The notes under the pieces are model-generated. The model did no database searches and was not told the DNA's origin. It was given only the letters and a program-made list of their open reading frames with translations. A DNA stretch of 55,989 nucleotides from Methylobacter sp. Its GTDB lineage: Bacteria > Pseudomonadota > Gammaproteobacteria > Methylococcales > Methylomonadaceae. The position numbers and the translations under genes are program-made. The stretch is taken from the NCBI GenBank assembly GCA_030653175.1, contig JAURZV010000088.1, forward strand, positions 1-55,989, written 5' to 3'. Positions 26,526 to 36,288 of this stretch are shown here, one piece after another; within the stretch, counting starts at the first letter, position 1; every line of letters starts with the position of its first letter.

Positions 26526-27266
26526 TTGCTGTCTACTATAAAAATTGTGCTGGTCGAAACAACGCATCCGGGGAATATAGGTGCCGTTGCCCGCGCGATG
26601 AAAAACATGAAGATGAACAATCTCTGGCTGGTTGCGCCTAAAATATTCCCCAGCGCCGACGCCACTTCCAGAGCCTCCGGCGCTGATGACGTGTTGGCGG
26701 GCGCAACCGTTTGCCAGACTTTGCAAGAGGCCATTGCCGATTGCCATTTGGTGATTGGCGCCAGCGCCCGTGGCCGAACCATCAGCTGGCCGCAAATGAC
26801 GCCCAGGGAATGTGCTGAAAAAGTGTTGATTAACGAACCGGGCAATAGAGTAGCTATCGTTTTTGGCCGGGAAAATTCGGGCTTAAAAAACCACGAACTG
26901 GATCTGTGTCACTTTTTGCTGCGTATCCCGTGTAACAGCGAATACAGCTCCTTAAATATTGCCGCCGCGGTACAAGTTGTTTGTTATGAATTATTCGTGG
27001 CATCCGGACTGGCCGCACAAGAAGAAATTGTTGTCGGCGATAAAGGTGAAGAGCCTTTGGCTACGGCAACGCAAATGGAGTCTTTCTACACTCATCTTGC
27101 CGAAGCGTTAACCGATATAGGCTTTATGCACCCGGCCAAATCAAAATCCATCATGCGGCGTTTGCGCCGGATTTATAACCGGGTACAACTGGACACCAAG
27201 GAACTGGACATACTCCGGGGCATCTTAAGGATGTCTCAAGGTCACAAGAGGAATAACGATGCTTAA
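26526..27266 (+). CDS. trmJ: tRNA (cytidine/uridine-2'-O)-methyltransferase TrmJ
   Basis: TrmJ 2'-O-methylates position 32 of tRNA with AdoMet. The 246-residue SPOUT enzyme has [18 protein letters not shown] (about 9-26) and the knot motifs [14 protein letters not shown] and [15 protein letters not shown]. The TTG start at 26526 fits the alignment; AAGGAC lies 9 bp upstream. It overlaps cysE by 8 bp, and the order trmJ-cysE-iscR is a standard gene string. Confidence 0.94.
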   Translation: MLSTIKIVLVETTHPGNIGAVARAMKNMKMNNLWLVAPKIFPSADATSRASGADDVLAGATVCQTLQEAIADCHLVIGASARGRTISWPQMTPRECAEKVLINEPGNRVAIVFGRENSGLKNHELDLCHFLLRIPCNSEYSSLNIAAAVQVVCYELFVASGLAAQEEIVVGDKGEEPLATATQMESFYTHLAEALTDIGFMHPAKSKSIMRRLRRIYNRVQLDTKELDILRGILRMSQGHKRNNDA

Positions 27267-28023
27267 CCGACTAAAAGAAGATATTGCCTGCGTCTTTGAC
27301 CGGGATCCGGCTGCGCAATCGGTCTTTGAAGTAATTACCACCTACCCCGGATTTCACGCGGTTTTAATTCATCGACTCAGCCATTTTTTCTGGTTAGCCG
27401 GATTCAGATGGCCGGCCCGATTTATTGCCCATATCAGCCGCTGGCTGACCGGGATTGAAATTCACCCCGGCGCAGTCATAGGCAGGCGTTTTTTTATTGA
27501 TCACGGCATGGGGGTAGTGATCGGCGAAACCGCCGTTATCGGCGACGACTGCACCTTGTATCATGGCGTAACCTTGGGCGGAACCAGCTGGGATAAAGGC
27601 AAGCGTCACCCGACCTTGCATAACGGCGTGGTGATTGGTGCCGGGGCAAAAGTCTTAGGGCCTATTGATATAGGTGAAAACGCCCGAGTGGGCTCAAACT
27701 CGGTGGTCTTAAAGCCGGTTCCGGCGGGCGCAACCGTCGTTGGCATTCCCGCTCATATCGTCGACCCTAGTAGCAGAGCCGCCGCCGAGCGTGACAAGAT
27801 TGCCTATAAAATGGGTTTCCATGCCTACGGCGCGACAACCGACATGCCCGATCCAGTCGCTTACGCCATTAACCACATGCTGGATCATATTCATGCCATG
27901 GATAGACAGATAGAAACCATGCAAAAAGCACTCAATGATGCCGGTATAAAATACACGGAATCTCCCATCTCTAAATTGGACGGCTGCGAAATTGAGGACG
28001 GCTATGGAAAAGGTGAACGGTAA
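27259..28023 (+). CDS. cysE: serine O-acetyltransferase
   Basis: CysE makes O-acetylserine for cysteine synthesis, which here can feed the cysteine desulfurase two genes downstream. The 254-residue protein has the N-terminal helical domain, then the left-handed beta-helix of hexapeptide repeats ([18 protein letters not shown], about 71-88) with catalytic His in GMGVVIGE and [10 protein letters not shown]. The C-terminal tail that would bind CysK does not end in Ile (it ends GER), so coupling to CysK is uncertain. It starts inside trmJ. Confidence 0.94.
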   Translation: MLNRLKEDIACVFDRDPAAQSVFEVITTYPGFHAVLIHRLSHFFWLAGFRWPARFIAHISRWLTGIEIHPGAVIGRRFFIDHGMGVVIGETAVIGDDCTLYHGVTLGGTSWDKGKRHPTLHNGVVIGAGAKVLGPIDIGENARVGSNSVVLKPVPAGATVVGIPAHIVDPSSRAAAERDKIAYKMGFHAYGATTDMPDPVAYAINHMLDHIHAMDRQIETMQKALNDAGIKYTESPISKLDGCEIEDGYGKGER

Positions 28024-28116
28024 AAAGGCAAAAATGGTTTCAAAGTGACTTGTATCCAGGTATCCCTATGGAGAGCGGCAACCTCATTTGGGAAATACCT
28101 GTGCTCACCAAGGGTA

Positions 28117-28150
28117 TAATAGTTGACTATTTTGCTGGGTTAAGTATAGT
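28117..28150 (+). promoter_or_regulatory. iscR promoter with IscR-like type 1 operator
   Basis: The run containing ATAGTTGACT followed by an A/T-rich centre and GGTTAAGTAT fits the type 1 IscR site pattern and includes a TTGACT -35-like box, with TATAGT as a weak -10. It ends 37 bp before the iscR start. This supports autoregulation by cluster-loaded IscR. The match is by eye. Confidence 0.5.
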
Positions 28151-28186
28151 AACAATATCTTAACGGTATTTATAGAGGATACTATT

Positions 28187-28660
28187 GTGCGCTTAACAAC
28201 TAAAGGCCGCTATGCGGTTACTGCAATGCTGGACTTGGCTTTCCACAGTCAAATCAAGCCGGTAACCCTGACTGACATTGCGGCTCGTCAAACCATTTCC
28301 CTGTCTTATCTGGAACAACTATTTGCCCGTTTACGTCGGGCAGGTATGGTAAAAGGCGTGCGCGGGCCTGGCGGCGGTTACAAACTGTGTCGCAAAACCA
28401 GTGATATTAATATTGCTGATATTATCGCTGCCGTCAATGAACCGCTTGATTCAACCAAATGCGGCGGAGAAGCCAATTGCCAGAAGGATCAGGCCTGTTT
28501 AACCCATGATTTGTGGATGGGATTGAGCGAACAGATTAAAGATTATTTGAAGAGTATTTCTTTGGCCGACCTGTTAGAAAAAAACCAGGTTCAAGAGGTT
28601 GCCATAAGACAGCATCATGATGCACAGCAAACTATTGAAATTTACCGCCATCAAGACTGA
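28187..28660 (+). CDS. iscR: Fe-S cluster assembly transcription factor IscR
   Basis: Rrf2-family repressor with a 2Fe-2S cluster that senses cluster demand. The GTG at 28187 follows AGAGGA. The 157-residue protein starts MRLTTKGRYAVTAMLDLA (winged helix), and C92, C98 and C104 sit exactly where E. coli IscR binds its cluster (H107 also present). It heads iscR-desulfurase-iscA. IscU, HscBA and ferredoxin genes do not follow, which is unusual for an isc operon. Confidence 0.95.
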   Translation: MRLTTKGRYAVTAMLDLAFHSQIKPVTLTDIAARQTISLSYLEQLFARLRRAGMVKGVRGPGGGYKLCRKTSDINIADIIAAVNEPLDSTKCGGEANCQKDQACLTHDLWMGLSEQIKDYLKSISLADLLEKNQVQEVAIRQHHDAQQTIEIYRHQD

Positions 28661-28723
28661 TGCCTGCGCCGTGCCGGCTCCCGGCTGGCTTGCGGCATAC
28701 ACACCATCCCTGGCGATATCTGA

Positions 28724-29833
28724 ATGATCTATTTTGATCATAATGCGACCACGCCGATAGATGATCGCGTTCTGGACGCGATGCTGCCTTTCCTGAAAAC
28801 ATTCTACGGCAATCCTTCCAGCTTATATCGTCACGGCAGAATCGCCGGCAGCGCCATAGATGCAGCTCGTGAGCAACTTTCGGCACTGCTTGGCGTTCAG
28901 CCCGGGCAAATTATTTTTACCAGCGGCGGCACGGAAGCCAATAATCTGGCGTTGGCGACACTAACCCCTCAGGCCGGACTCGCTGTTTCAGCTATTGAGC
29001 ATCCCTCGGTTATTGAGCCCGCTTTGCACTTAAAAAGTCTGGGACATGAGCTTACCCTGCTCAATGTCGATACAAACGGCCTGATCACACAGGCTGCTAT
29101 CGACGAGGTTATTCGGCTAAAGCCCGGCCTGGTTTCGATCATGCTGGCCAACAATGAAACCGGCGTGGTGCAAAATATCGCTCACTATGCCGAGCAGTTA
29201 AGAGCGCACGGCATCAGGGTTCATACCGACGCCGTGCAGGCGCTGGGCAAAATCCCCGTAGATTTTAACCGCCTCGGCGCGCATTTGGTGTCGTTGTCCA
29301 GCCATAAAATCTACGGACCTAAAGGCTGCGGCGCACTGGTATTTGAAAAATCCGTGGAGATAAAACCTGTCTTGCTGGGCGGAGGACAGGAACAAGGATT
29401 CAGGGCCGGAACTGAAAATGTCGCCGCCATCGTCGGTTTTGGCAAAGCAGCGGAACTTGCCAAAACCGAACTTGCCGAACGCCATACATACCTGCTAAAA
29501 CTTAGAAAATTGTTGGAGCATGGCCTAAGCGCTATCCCCGGCCTGACTATTTTTGCCGAGCAGGCGGAACGGCTACCCAATACCGTCCAAATGGGTATCG
29601 ACGGCGTTGATGGCGAAATGCTGCTGATGCAGCTGGATCAAAAAAACATCGCCGTTTCCAGCGGTTCAGCCTGTGCCAGCGGCCTGAGAGAACCCAGTCC
29701 GGTTTTGGTAGCCATGGGTGTTGAATCTGCCCAGGCAAAAAGTGCAATCCGCATCAGTTTGGGAAAAGCCAACACCGAAGCTGAAATTTTTGAATTTATT
29801 AAACAATTAAAATCCTTAAGCGTAAAAGGATAA
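28724..29833 (+). CDS. cysteine desulfurase (NifS/IscS family)
   Basis: A PLP enzyme that takes sulfur from cysteine for Fe-S clusters and thio-modifications. The 369-residue protein has PLP Lys195 in SSHKIYGPKG and active Cys317 in SSGSACASG, on a long class I type loop. It is shorter than E. coli IscS (404) and lacks the C-terminal extension that binds IscU, resembling NifS-like forms. It may donate to the TusB/TusE-type relay or to the A-type carrier next to it. It lies between iscR and iscA with short gaps, in one operon. Confidence 0.92.
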   Translation: MIYFDHNATTPIDDRVLDAMLPFLKTFYGNPSSLYRHGRIAGSAIDAAREQLSALLGVQPGQIIFTSGGTEANNLALATLTPQAGLAVSAIEHPSVIEPALHLKSLGHELTLLNVDTNGLITQAAIDEVIRLKPGLVSIMLANNETGVVQNIAHYAEQLRAHGIRVHTDAVQALGKIPVDFNRLGAHLVSLSSHKIYGPKGCGALVFEKSVEIKPVLLGGGQEQGFRAGTENVAAIVGFGKAAELAKTELAERHTYLLKLRKLLEHGLSAIPGLTIFAEQAERLPNTVQMGIDGVDGEMLLMQLDQKNIAVSSGSACASGLREPSPVLVAMGVESAQAKSAIRISLGKANTEAEIFEFIKQLKSLSVKG

Positions 29834-29843
29834 AGAGGTCATT

Positions 29844-30167
29844 ATGTCTGTCTCATTAACTGAAAGTGCCGCTCGGCAAATTAAAAAGCAACTCGAAAAA
29901 CGCGGCAAAGGCCTGGGTTTAAAACTGGGCGTAAAACAATCCGGCTGCTCGGGTTATGCTTATACGATTGATTACGCCGACACGCTGAATGAAGACGATG
30001 CCGTGTTTGAAAATTTCGACGTAAAAGTCATCGTTGCCGCAAACGACCTGGAATTTGTGGACGGTATAGAACTGGATTATCGCAGAGAAGGCATTAACGA
30101 AGCCTTCCAGTTCAACAACCCGAACGTAAAAGGCACCTGCGGCTGTGGCGAGAGCTTTTCTGTTTGA
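29844..30167 (+). CDS. iscA: A-type iron-sulfur carrier protein
   Basis: A 107-residue IscA-type carrier for Fe-S maturation. The three ligand cysteines are C35 (SGCSGYAY), C99 and C101 (GTCGCGESF). It begins MSVSLTESAARQIKKQL, typical of IscA. It starts 10 bp after the desulfurase and ends the operon, before the hairpin repeat and convergent rsmA. Confidence 0.93.
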   Translation: MSVSLTESAARQIKKQLEKRGKGLGLKLGVKQSGCSGYAYTIDYADTLNEDDAVFENFDVKVIVAANDLEFVDGIELDYRREGINEAFQFNNPNVKGTCGCGESFSV

Positions 30168-30204
30168 TCAGGACTGATATTACGCCATAGTTAAAGAATT
30201 TTTA

Positions 30205-30269
30205 CCACGAAGAACACGGAGGACACGAAGAAAAGCATAAAACTTCGTGTCCTCCGTGTTCTTCGTGGT
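30205..30269. repeat. ACGAAGAACACGGAGGACACG hairpin repeat
   Basis: A near-perfect long hairpin whose arms (30205-30230 and 30243-30269) spell the CACGAAGAACACGGAGG repeat type. It lies between convergent iscA and rsmA, where it can serve as a two-way terminator. Confidence 0.75.
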
Positions 30270-30354
30270 TGCGCTGGTTCCCAAGCTCCAGCTTCGCGAG
30301 ACTGGAAGCCAGAGCCTTCAGAACCGAATCCCCAAGGTGGTGATAAAAAACCGG

Positions 30355-31134
30355 TTACTCCTGCAACAAATTGCTCAAACTCGCAAACTCGGCCAGCGAT
30401 ATGCTTTCGGCCCTCAGTGTCGGGTCTATGCCCAATGCGACAATATCTTCCTCGGCAATCAGTTTTTTTAACGAATTACGCAACGTTTTTCGCCGCTGCG
30501 AAAACGCCTGAGTGACAACCCGATTAAGCTTGGCCATATCATTAACCGCAACGGGTGGCTGTATATGCGGCACCAGCCTGACGATAGCCGACATCACTTG
30601 GGGGGCAGGATCAAAGCTTTCCGGCGGCACATCGAATAGCAGCTCGGTTGCGCAATAATATTGCATCATGACGCTAAGCCTGCCGTATTTTTTACTGCCT
30701 GGGGCCGCGCAAATCCGGTCAACCACTTCTTTTTGCAGCATGAAATGCATGTCTTCAATGCAATAGGCGTTATCCAGCAGATGAAACATCAACGGCGTTG
30801 AAATGTTATAGGGAAGATTGCCGATGATACGCAGTTTTTTGTCCCGGTCCGCCAGCGATGAGAAATCGAACCGTAACGCATCCGCGCTGTGAATTTGCAG
30901 GTTAGGGTATTGCTTGAATTTCTCCCTGAGCAAAGCCACCAGATCCCGGTCAAGTTCAACCACATCCAGACGCACTTTTTCGTTTAACAAAGGCTCGGTC
31001 AAGGCGCCCTGCCCCGGCCCAATCTCAACCCAGTGTTGATCAGGCTTAGCCTGAATACTGGAGATAATGTTGTAAATAATATTGTGGTCATGAAGAAAAT
31101 TCTGACCGAAGCGCTTGCGCGGAGTATGTGCCAT
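30355..31134 (-). CDS. rsmA: 16S rRNA (A1518/A1519) dimethyltransferase RsmA
   Basis: RsmA (KsgA) dimethylates two adenines of helix 45 late in 30S assembly. The 259-residue protein starts MAHTPRKRFGQNFLHD and carries the AdoMet motif EIGPGQGALTEPLL (about 37-50) and the catalytic NLPYNIS (about 109-115). The start lies 1 bp downstream of the pdxA stop, so the two are coupled as pdxA-rsmA, a common gammaproteobacterial order. Confidence 0.96.
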   Translation of the reverse strand: MAHTPRKRFGQNFLHDHNIIYNIISSIQAKPDQHWVEIGPGQGALTEPLLNEKVRLDVVELDRDLVALLREKFKQYPNLQIHSADALRFDFSSLADRDKKLRIIGNLPYNISTPLMFHLLDNAYCIEDMHFMLQKEVVDRICAAPGSKKYGRLSVMMQYYCATELLFDVPPESFDPAPQVMSAIVRLVPHIQPPVAVNDMAKLNRVVTQAFSQRRKTLRNSLKKLIAEEDIVALGIDPTLRAESISLAEFASLSNLLQE

Positions 31135-31135
31135 T

Positions 31136-32125
31136 TTATTGTGTAGCCATTGTTAATGCGGTTTGCAATGCGAATTGCAGGCTGCCTAAATCGGCCTTGC
31201 CGCTGCCGGCAAGATCCAAAGCCGTACCGTGGTCAACCGAAGTGCGAATAACCGGCAGCCCCAGCGTGATATTGACGGCCCGCCCAAAGCCCATATGTTT
31301 AAGTACCGGCAAGCCCTGATCATGATACATCGCCAATACCGCATCCGCTGTAGCCAGATACTTGTCGGTAAACAGCGTATCGGCCGGTAACGGCCCGTGC
31401 AGATTCAAGCCCTGTTTGCGAAAGGTATCAAGTACCGGCTCAATAATATCGATTTCTTCCCTACCCAGATGGCCGTTTTCTCCGGCATGAGGATTAAGCC
31501 CGCACACCAGTATTTTCGGATGAGTTATGCCAAAGCGCGAGCGCAGCTCTTGATTCAGGATCCGAATCACCGTACGTAACCGGGTATGAGTAATGGCCTG
31601 ACTGACTTCCGACAGCGGCAGATGCGTAGTCGCCAGCGCCACCCGCAAGCCTGGCGTTGCCAGCATCATCACCGGATACCCGCCGGTAATGCCTGCAATA
31701 AATTCGGTATGACCGCTAAAAGGCAAGCCCGCATCATTGATAACGCTTTTATGGACGGGCCCGGTGACCATCGCATCAAAAATCGCGTCCATACAGCCTT
31801 TGGTCGCCTTAGTGATGGTTTTTAACACATAGCGACTATTGGCCGGATTCAATTGTCCGCACTGAACCGACTCTGCCAGTTCCACAGGTAATACCGTCAA
31901 GCGTCCGGCAGTCTGGGCGATAGCAGGCATAGCACTGTCAAAGTCTTTTATCTGGAGCGGGAGACCTAATTGCTTGGCGCGTTCTTCCAGTAATTGCGGG
32001 CTGGCTATAACGATGATTTCGCAGGGCAAATCCTGCTGGGCAAGCTGAATGCAAAGATCGGGACCTATGCCTGCGGGTTCTCCGGGTGTTAATGCAATAC
32101 GTGGTACGGGTGGCCTGGTTGTCAT
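31136..32125 (-). CDS. pdxA: 4-hydroxythreonine-4-phosphate dehydrogenase
   Basis: PdxA oxidises 4-phosphohydroxythreonine in pyridoxal phosphate synthesis, using NAD and a divalent metal. The 329-residue protein has [14 protein letters not shown] at the N-terminus, [11 protein letters not shown] and GHTEF (about 130-145), and the metal His of [10 protein letters not shown] (about 275). Length is standard. It heads the pdxA-rsmA pair; its product PLP is needed by the nearby desulfurase, though linkage is probably coincidental. Confidence 0.96.
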   Translation of the reverse strand: MTTRPPVPRIALTPGEPAGIGPDLCIQLAQQDLPCEIIVIASPQLLEERAKQLGLPLQIKDFDSAMPAIAQTAGRLTVLPVELAESVQCGQLNPANSRYVLKTITKATKGCMDAIFDAMVTGPVHKSVINDAGLPFSGHTEFIAGITGGYPVMMLATPGLRVALATTHLPLSEVSQAITHTRLRTVIRILNQELRSRFGITHPKILVCGLNPHAGENGHLGREEIDIIEPVLDTFRKQGLNLHGPLPADTLFTDKYLATADAVLAMYHDQGLPVLKHMGFGRAVNITLGLPVIRTSVDHGTALDLAGSGKADLGSLQFALQTALTMATQ

Positions 32126-32195
32126 CTGTGAACTGAGATAAAAAAGACTGATTTTACAGCATAACTACCGGGATTATTTTAAAAAAATACTGATT

Positions 32196-32431
32196 TACAG
32201 TGTTTTCAAATTCAGTTAATTACTAAAATAGCCGCTATGCCTATTGAAACTATGGCATGACGGGAGCGGAAGCTTTGCCTACATGGATGCAGGTAAGGGG
32301 CGAGAGCAGGAGCGGAAGCTTTGCTTGCCAATGCAGGCGAAGCCTGCACTCCAGCGACAATGTTGTTTTTATTACTTAATGGTGACATAGCTTTTAATAG
32401 TTACTAACTAATCAAAATTGAAACCGCTGTA
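32196..32431. repeat. TA-flanked MITE-like element, copy 1
   Basis: A 236-bp element that begins TACAGTGTTTTCAAATT and ends AATTGAAACCGCTGTA, so its ends are imperfect inverted repeats with TA at both borders, as for IS630/Tc1-type insertions. A second copy is at 42554-42739 in the same orientation. This copy has about 50 extra bases made of another repeat (ACATGGATGCAGGT) near its centre. No coding content. Confidence 0.75.
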
Positions 32432-32777
32432 AAAGATAATGACTATAGATAGACTGATGAAAGAAACTATCTATGGACTCAACCTCCCCTATAAACATCA
32501 AAGCCTATGCTGTAAAAAACCCGAACCCATCGTTCGCAGAGAACATCAACTAACCGCCGTTTGACTGACTCACAGGCATTGCAGCAAGCTCAGGCAAGCA
32601 AGTGACGAGGCAAAGTCAACCCTGCTACCTTCGTAGACCAAAAATGAAAAAGAACACAGTTTGGGAATGATGTAACCGCCACAAAGCAGTTCGGCATCAA
32701 AGCTTTGACGGAAAAAACTCAGCAGCAATTTACGGTGGATTGTTTTTATATCGGCAGTGAAAATCCTGCCGGTGGGA
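32432..32777. other. spacer between MITE copy 1 and tRNA-Asp
   Basis: No convincing gene. A frame starting at 32458 soon stops, and longer frames read through the tRNA and are artefacts. The stretch could hold decayed sequence; I cannot identify it. Confidence 0.4.
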
Positions 32778-32854
32778 TGGCGGAGCGGACGGGGCTCGAA
32801 CCCGCGACCACCGGCGTGACAGGCCGGTATTCTAACCAACTGAACTACCGCTCC
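32778..32854 (-). tRNA. tRNA-Asp (anticodon GTC)
   Basis: Read on the minus strand it starts GGAGCGGTAGTTCAG and ends GGTTCGAGCCCCGTCCGCTC-CG-CCA. The 77-nt cloverleaf is complete: acceptor GGAGCGG with CCGCTCC, discriminator G, an encoded CCA, D arm, anticodon stem ACCGGC with GTC in CTGTCAC, and TTCGAG T loop. It is close to E. coli tRNA-Asp. No integrated element abuts it. Confidence 0.97.
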
Positions 32855-33095
32855 GCAGTTCGAGCGGCGTATTCTAAAGCATCACATCGCTCTGTCAAGA
32901 ATAAAGACTCGACACACTGACCTTGCGACTTTCTTTTATGCCGCAACACAGGCAGCTCAAAAATAGACTAAGCTTTATATTAACGGTAATGTATAACGAA
33001 ACATTCAATGCGCATATTAAATCGAGACAAAGAAGATTATATAAGGCGCGACTCCCGTCTTATTTCCCATCTTGAAAACTAACCCAACTCAAGCA

Positions 33096-35018
33096 ATGCA
33101 TTATTTAATTTCCTTGTTTTTTTTCATTTTTTTAAATGTTGCTGCGGCAGATGGTTTTGGCGACATAGTTTCGACCAAAAATAAACCTGATCCCGTAGTG
33201 CAGCTGACATCTAAAGAACGGGCGTGGTTAGCGAATCATAAGAAGATCCGAATTGCTTTTGACGGTTCATTGCCACCTTACAGCTTCATCAATGATTCGG
33301 GACAGCTTGAAGGCATTGCCATCGAAGTCATGAATATTCTGAGCAAGCGGCTGGGCATTAAATTTGAAACTTATCCCAATACTAGCTGGAACAAACTATA
33401 CGAAGCAGCGTTTGCGCGTAAAGTTGATGTAGTCGCTACAATGGTCAATCGACCGGATCGGAAACAGTGGTTTATCTTCACACAACCCTATCTGATAAAA
33501 TCCTTGGTTATCATGACCAAAAGGGATAACGTCACAATTAAAAATCGCTCCGATCTTAAGGGAAAAAGGGTCGCGATGGTTAAGGGTTACCAATTTGTCG
33601 ACCGGGTTATTAAAGAATTGCCTTCAGTCACGCCCTATTTTGTGAACTCTATGCTGGACGGGTTAAAGACAGTTAGCACAGAAAAGGCCGATGCAACCAT
33701 TACTTTTATGGCCACAGCCAGTTATCTGCAAACAAAATATCTTCTGACTGATCTAAAAATTGCAGCCTTCTATGATCTCAATAGCGCCAATAAAAGCATT
33801 AATGAAAGTATCGCTGTACGTAAGGACTGGCCGATTCTGGCAGACATTTTACAAAAAGCGCTGGTTACCATAAGCGAAGAAGAAATGCAGAATATCCACG
33901 CTAAATGGGTTCCCAGCATTAAACCCTCAATTGACTACGAACTGATTCGAAAAATTGTAGCTGTTTTCATAAGTGTATTGGTCTTGTTACTACTATGGAT
34001 TGCCCGGGTTCGTAGACAAAACAAGAAAATCCAACTGTCAAAAACCGAAGTCCAGACCACCAATAAAATCCTGCAAGCATTGAAAAGCGACCTTGAACAT
34101 CTGGTCTTAAAGCGCACCGCCGAGCTGAATTCCAGCGAACATAAATTCCGTAGTCTGGTTGAAAATCTGCGTAATGAATACTTTTTTTATCAGCGCGATT
34201 GCAAAGGTACATTCACTTATATCAGCCCCTCAATAACTAACATACTCGGATACACTGTGGATGAATTTATGACTCATTACCATGAATATCTTACCGATAA
34301 TCCGATAAACCTTAAAATTGATGAGTATAGCCAAAGCATACACAATTCGCCTTACCAGTTAGAAATATACAATGCACAAAAAGATATCCATTGGCTTGAA
34401 GTGACAGACACCCCTGTTTATGACGAATATAACAAATATATAGGCGTTGACGGCATTGTGCATGACATCACCTTACGCAAACAAGCTGATGATCGCTTAA
34501 TCTGGCTATCTTATTACGATGAGTTAACCGGTCTGGCTAATCGCAGGTTATTTGCCGATCAGCTTCAACAAGTCATCAGTATGGCGCATCGCACCAACGA
34601 GTCGGTTTCACTTTTTTACCTGGACCTGGATCGCTTCAAGTTTGTCAACGACAGTATGGGACACTCTGTTGGTGACGAGGTACTAAAAGAAACAGCCCTA
34701 AGAATTTCCTCCACTCTGCGCGATTCCGATATAGCTGCGCGCCTTGGCGGCGATGAATTCGCTCTATTATTACCGGAAACCGATGCTAATGGAGCGTCGC
34801 CGGTTGCCGAAAAAATCCTGAAAAAATTACGGGAACCTTATATTTTTGATGAGTTGGAATTTACTCTGGGCGGCAGTATCGGCATTGCAGTTTACCCTCA
34901 AGATACCGGTAGTAGCGAAGCCCTGGTTCATTTTGCCGATATGGCAATGTATCATGCAAAACAGGGAAAGCTTGGGGTTTCTTTCTATTCCGAAAGCATG
35001 CAGCAAAAAACACAATAG
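33096..35018 (+). CDS. transmembrane diguanylate cyclase with periplasmic SBP_bac_3 sensor and PAS domain
   Basis: Signal-sensing c-di-GMP synthase of about 640 residues. After a signal segment (HYLISLFFFIFLNVAAA) comes a solute-binding SBP_bac_3 domain (about 35-265) like amino-acid binders, one membrane helix (about 275-295), a coiled coil, a PAS domain (about 340-465) and a GGDEF domain (about 475-635). The active site is canonical, ARLGGDEF, and the product-inhibition site RDSD lies five residues before it. No EAL domain follows. The ATG at 33096 is preferred; a TTG at 33072 would add 8 residues. The ligand is unknown. Confidence 0.92.
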   Translation: MHYLISLFFFIFLNVAAADGFGDIVSTKNKPDPVVQLTSKERAWLANHKKIRIAFDGSLPPYSFINDSGQLEGIAIEVMNILSKRLGIKFETYPNTSWNKLYEAAFARKVDVVATMVNRPDRKQWFIFTQPYLIKSLVIMTKRDNVTIKNRSDLKGKRVAMVKGYQFVDRVIKELPSVTPYFVNSMLDGLKTVSTEKADATITFMATASYLQTKYLLTDLKIAAFYDLNSANKSINESIAVRKDWPILADILQKALVTISEEEMQNIHAKWVPSIKPSIDYELIRKIVAVFISVLVLLLLWIARVRRQNKKIQLSKTEVQTTNKILQALKSDLEHLVLKRTAELNSSEHKFRSLVENLRNEYFFYQRDCKGTFTYISPSITNILGYTVDEFMTHYHEYLTDNPINLKIDEYSQSIHNSPYQLEIYNAQKDIHWLEVTDTPVYDEYNKYIGVDGIVHDITLRKQADDRLIWLSYYDELTGLANRRLFADQLQQVISMAHRTNESVSLFYLDLDRFKFVNDSMGHSVGDEVLKETALRISSTLRDSDIAARLGGDEFALLLPETDANGASPVAEKILKKLREPYIFDELEFTLGGSIGIAVYPQDTGSSEALVHFADMAMYHAKQGKLGVSFYSESMQQKTQ

Positions 35019-35190
35019 GATAATAAACGAACAACAAAGTCAGGTTCGTGATTGATGGGCTTCATACCACCACAGCCAATAAATCAAGAGTCATTGGTGG
35101 ATAACTTTAGACGGCAAACCTGGTTAGACTCAATAACCCACGCCCTGCTCTTCATGTCGACATTCACTTTGTCCGGTTATTGCCAAAACT

Positions 35191-35285
35191 TCAATAACTA
35201 ACCCGAATGCCTAACTCAGCACTGTACGCTTGTAATCGGTATAGCCTAATTTCATGCGCAATTTTCTGCCTGAGACCTCGGCTTC
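35191..35285 (-). pseudogene. remnant of a ZnuD-like TonB receptor
   Basis: On the minus strand one frame reads GRKLRMKLGYTDYK, matching VRMKLGYTDYK of the znuD gene at 42741, and another ends in AYSAELGIRVSY and stop, matching its C-terminus AEIGIRISY. About 1 kb between these two parts is missing, and they are out of frame. It lies 10 bp after the third COG0523 gene, so the operon once ended with a TonB receptor. It is not functional. Confidence 0.7.
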
Positions 35286-35294
35286 TACTAACGA

Positions 35295-36272
35295 TTAACT
35301 ACGCAATTGCGTCATCAGATCTTCAGCTAAGCTTTTTACCTCACCCTGGGTAATAATAACCAGTCGTCCAATGCCGTCATCAGAAGTTCTTACTGGCAGC
35401 CGCATTGCAGGATAAAGCCTTCCGGCTGATCCTTGCACCAGTAATGGTCGGTTTTGCTCAGGCGTGTAAACCATGCCTTTTAAGCGGACCAGCTGTTTGG
35501 GATAGTGAGCAATCAGGTATTCCAACACTTTTTGTAACCGTTCCCACGGTAGTGGATGCTCAAGTTGCAAGGTGATGCTGCTAAAGCCATGATCGGGTAA
35601 ATCGGGCAGTTCGGTATCACGCAGTCGCCTGAATTTTTTCGGAAAGTTGAGTAGTGCGTTGGGGTCAAGCGCACCTTGCACAGCGGTCAGTCGCGTTGCG
35701 GCGGGGGCGAGAGTCAGCAAACGTGCTTCCAGTTTTGCAATCGCTTGAGCTGTTGCCAAGTCGGTTTGCGTCATTACGACCGTGTCTGCCCAGGCGATTT
35801 GCGCCTGCGCTTCAGGAAAGTAGTCAAAATGATCTTCATCCATGATTGCGGAAACGGTAGTAATAACGCCTTGTAAGCTATAACGCGCAGCTAGCCAACG
35901 TTCCCTTAACAAAATATCCAGCACGGGTTCCGGATTGGCAACGCCGCTGGTTTCGATGATCACCCGCTCGAAAGATTTGTTCCCGGAATCCCAAGCCATG
36001 CGTAGGTTTTTAAGCAAGGGCGTTAACGAACCGCGTACCTGACAGCACAAACAACCACCGACTAAGGTTGATAAAGGTACTTTATGCTCGCGCAGTAATT
36101 GTTGGTCAATCGGGGTAGTGCCAAACTCGTTAATAATGACCGCCGATTTGGGCGCATGACTCAATAAACGATTCAGCAAAGTGGTTTTTCCGCTGCCCAA
36201 AAACCCGCTGATAATGAACACAGGTATGCGTTCAATGACTTTAGAGGATGGGGATAAGCTGTAATGGTTCAT
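35295..36272 (-). CDS. COG0523 (CobW/YeiR-type) metallochaperone GTPase, third copy
   Basis: A G3E-family GTPase expected to hand over zinc or a related metal. The 325-residue protein has Walker A GFLGSGKTT (about 21-29), the metal-binding CLCC (about 75-78) of the CxCC type, TQTD in place of the NKxD base-recognition motif, and a C-terminal CobW domain from about 220. It starts 17 bp after the FhcA-like gene and is the last intact gene of the Zur operon. Its probable client, by neighbourhood, is that enzyme; this is inference. Confidence 0.88.
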   Translation of the reverse strand: MNHYSLSPSSKVIERIPVFIISGFLGSGKTTLLNRLLSHAPKSAVIINEFGTTPIDQQLLREHKVPLSTLVGGCLCCQVRGSLTPLLKNLRMAWDSGNKSFERVIIETSGVANPEPVLDILLRERWLAARYSLQGVITTVSAIMDEDHFDYFPEAQAQIAWADTVVMTQTDLATAQAIAKLEARLLTLAPAATRLTAVQGALDPNALLNFPKKFRRLRDTELPDLPDHGFSSITLQLEHPLPWERLQKVLEYLIAHYPKQLVRLKGMVYTPEQNRPLLVQGSAGRLYPAMRLPVRTSDDGIGRLVIITQGEVKSLAEDLMTQLRS

Positions 36273-36288
36273 GGTTTATTTATAGGGG

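Noticed and set aside
32570-32839. Minus-strand frame of 89 codons over the tRNA
   Set aside because: Also runs through the tRNA; no ribosome site or family likeness.
32705-32920. Plus-strand frame reading MAERTGLEPATTGVTGRYSN and onward
   Set aside because: It is the translation of tRNA-Asp from the wrong strand, a frequent annotation artefact.
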